A stretch of 64,000 nucleotides of DNA from Adiantum capillus-veneris (taxonomy: Eukaryota > Streptophyta > Polypodiopsida > Polypodiales > Pteridaceae): NCBI GenBank assembly GCA_014529385.2, contig CM043959.1, positions 63,875,753 to 63,939,752 on the forward strand. Reading direction: 5' to 3'. The position numbers and the translations under genes are program-made. The notes under the pieces were generated by a model. The model was not told the origin of the DNA. It saw nothing but the letters and a program-made list of their open reading frames with translations, and searched no databases. This document shows, piece after piece, positions 63,690-64,000 of the stretch. Numbering within the stretch: the first letter of the stretch is position 1; each line of letters opens with the position of its first letter.

Positions 63690-64000
63690 TCGTAGACAGG
63701 AGGTCAATTGGAAAGAAGGAGAAGCTTACACGCATGTGAAGAGGAGAAGAGAGGTGAAGGAGTGTTCTCATTACAACATGGAAGGAAAATACCGACGTTG
63801 AAAATATCGATGTTTTATCTCGTCGTCGATATAACCATTGGAGTACAATGCAGGGTGTCGGTGGGGTGTTGGGGGTTCAAATCATACTATTCGAGGCTTA
63901 TAGCGACATCTATACAGAGGTCCATACCTACGCTCAACCCAAGGTCCGCGACTTAAATCGGGCACGCTGCTAATCTCTCTTCCCTCACTTTCTTTTCGCC
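63236..64000. other. Gene-free end of window with (CT)n(GT)n at 63625-63688
   Basis: It contains CTCTATAAAACATGG near 63454, a plausible TATA box, and a composite CT/GT microsatellite at 63625-63688. Downstream frames show no recognised protein. Confidence 0.5.

Overview
This is plant nuclear DNA, most likely from a homosporous fern. The supporting signs are intron-split plant genes (a stomatal-closure-related actin-binding protein fragment near 1.5-2.2 kb and an ELMO-domain gene at 57.8-59.1 kb), a fern-style E-class pentatricopeptide (PPR) fragment, long CT/GA/CA microsatellites and poly(C) runs, and a landscape dominated by nested, decayed retrotransposons. The species assignment is inference only. 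There are no bacterial-type operons, CRISPR arrays or recognisable tRNA/rRNA genes.

Layout. 0-5 kb: very long CT microsatellites, an orphan N-terminal exon of a SCAB-like gene, a degenerate triplicated ~300-bp repeat, and a small array of a 20-bp 'CCGCCGATTTAGG' motif. 5-9.5 kb: a decayed ~3.4-kb coding region (coiled-coil protein of unknown function) that runs straight into a polypurine tract and a 0.93-kb LTR. 9.7-16.9 kb: a second, distantly related LTR element in the same orientation, with 5' LTR, primer-binding site, a 2.5-kb leader carrying six ~280-bp tandem units that each hold the palindrome CATGGATCGCGATCCATG, then gag with three zinc knuckles and a protease remnant. It has no reverse transcriptase or 3' LTR and stops at a minus-strand CACTA-like transposase fragment (16.9-18.2 kb). 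18-28 kb: mostly gene-poor, with a LINE reverse-transcriptase relic, a 154-bp foldback element, several palindromes, nested tandem duplications and microsatellites.

28-42 kb is one nested structure. The outer element is an LTR retrotransposon (28075-42028) with ~2.1-kb LTRs, each carrying a captured PPR gene fragment, and a short internal region encoding a Gag-like protein and an acidic protein but no pol. Its left LTR was invaded by a complete Ty3/gypsy chromovirus (29140-37321; gag, protease, RT, RNase H, integrase, chromodomain), flanked by the 5-bp duplication GCATT. The right LTR preserves the empty site.

42-57 kb holds a second nest. A fragment of the same chromovirus family (minus strand) is followed by LINE copy A, which is split at 46.0 kb by a third LTR element (46012-51794; target duplication CCTAC; gag, protease and chromodomain-like end, but no RT or integrase). 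LINE copy B (52.1-57.35 kb) follows immediately. Both LINE copies share a tyrosine in place of the first catalytic aspartate of the RT.

57.8-59.1 kb: the 3' half of an ELMO/CED-12-domain gene, as at least six exons. Its upstream exons are not visible, so LINE B and perhaps the whole second nest may lie in an intron or may have truncated the gene. 59-64 kb: 3' flank, composite poly(C)/poly(A)/(CA) repeats, a degenerate ~0.3-0.5-kb tandem repeat family, and simple repeats.

Nothing here is a co-regulated pathway. The biology is that of retroelements (autonomous donors and non-autonomous passengers), gene-fragment capture and inactivation. Premature stops in the chromovirus are all TAG, in contexts that fit CAG-to-TAG decay.
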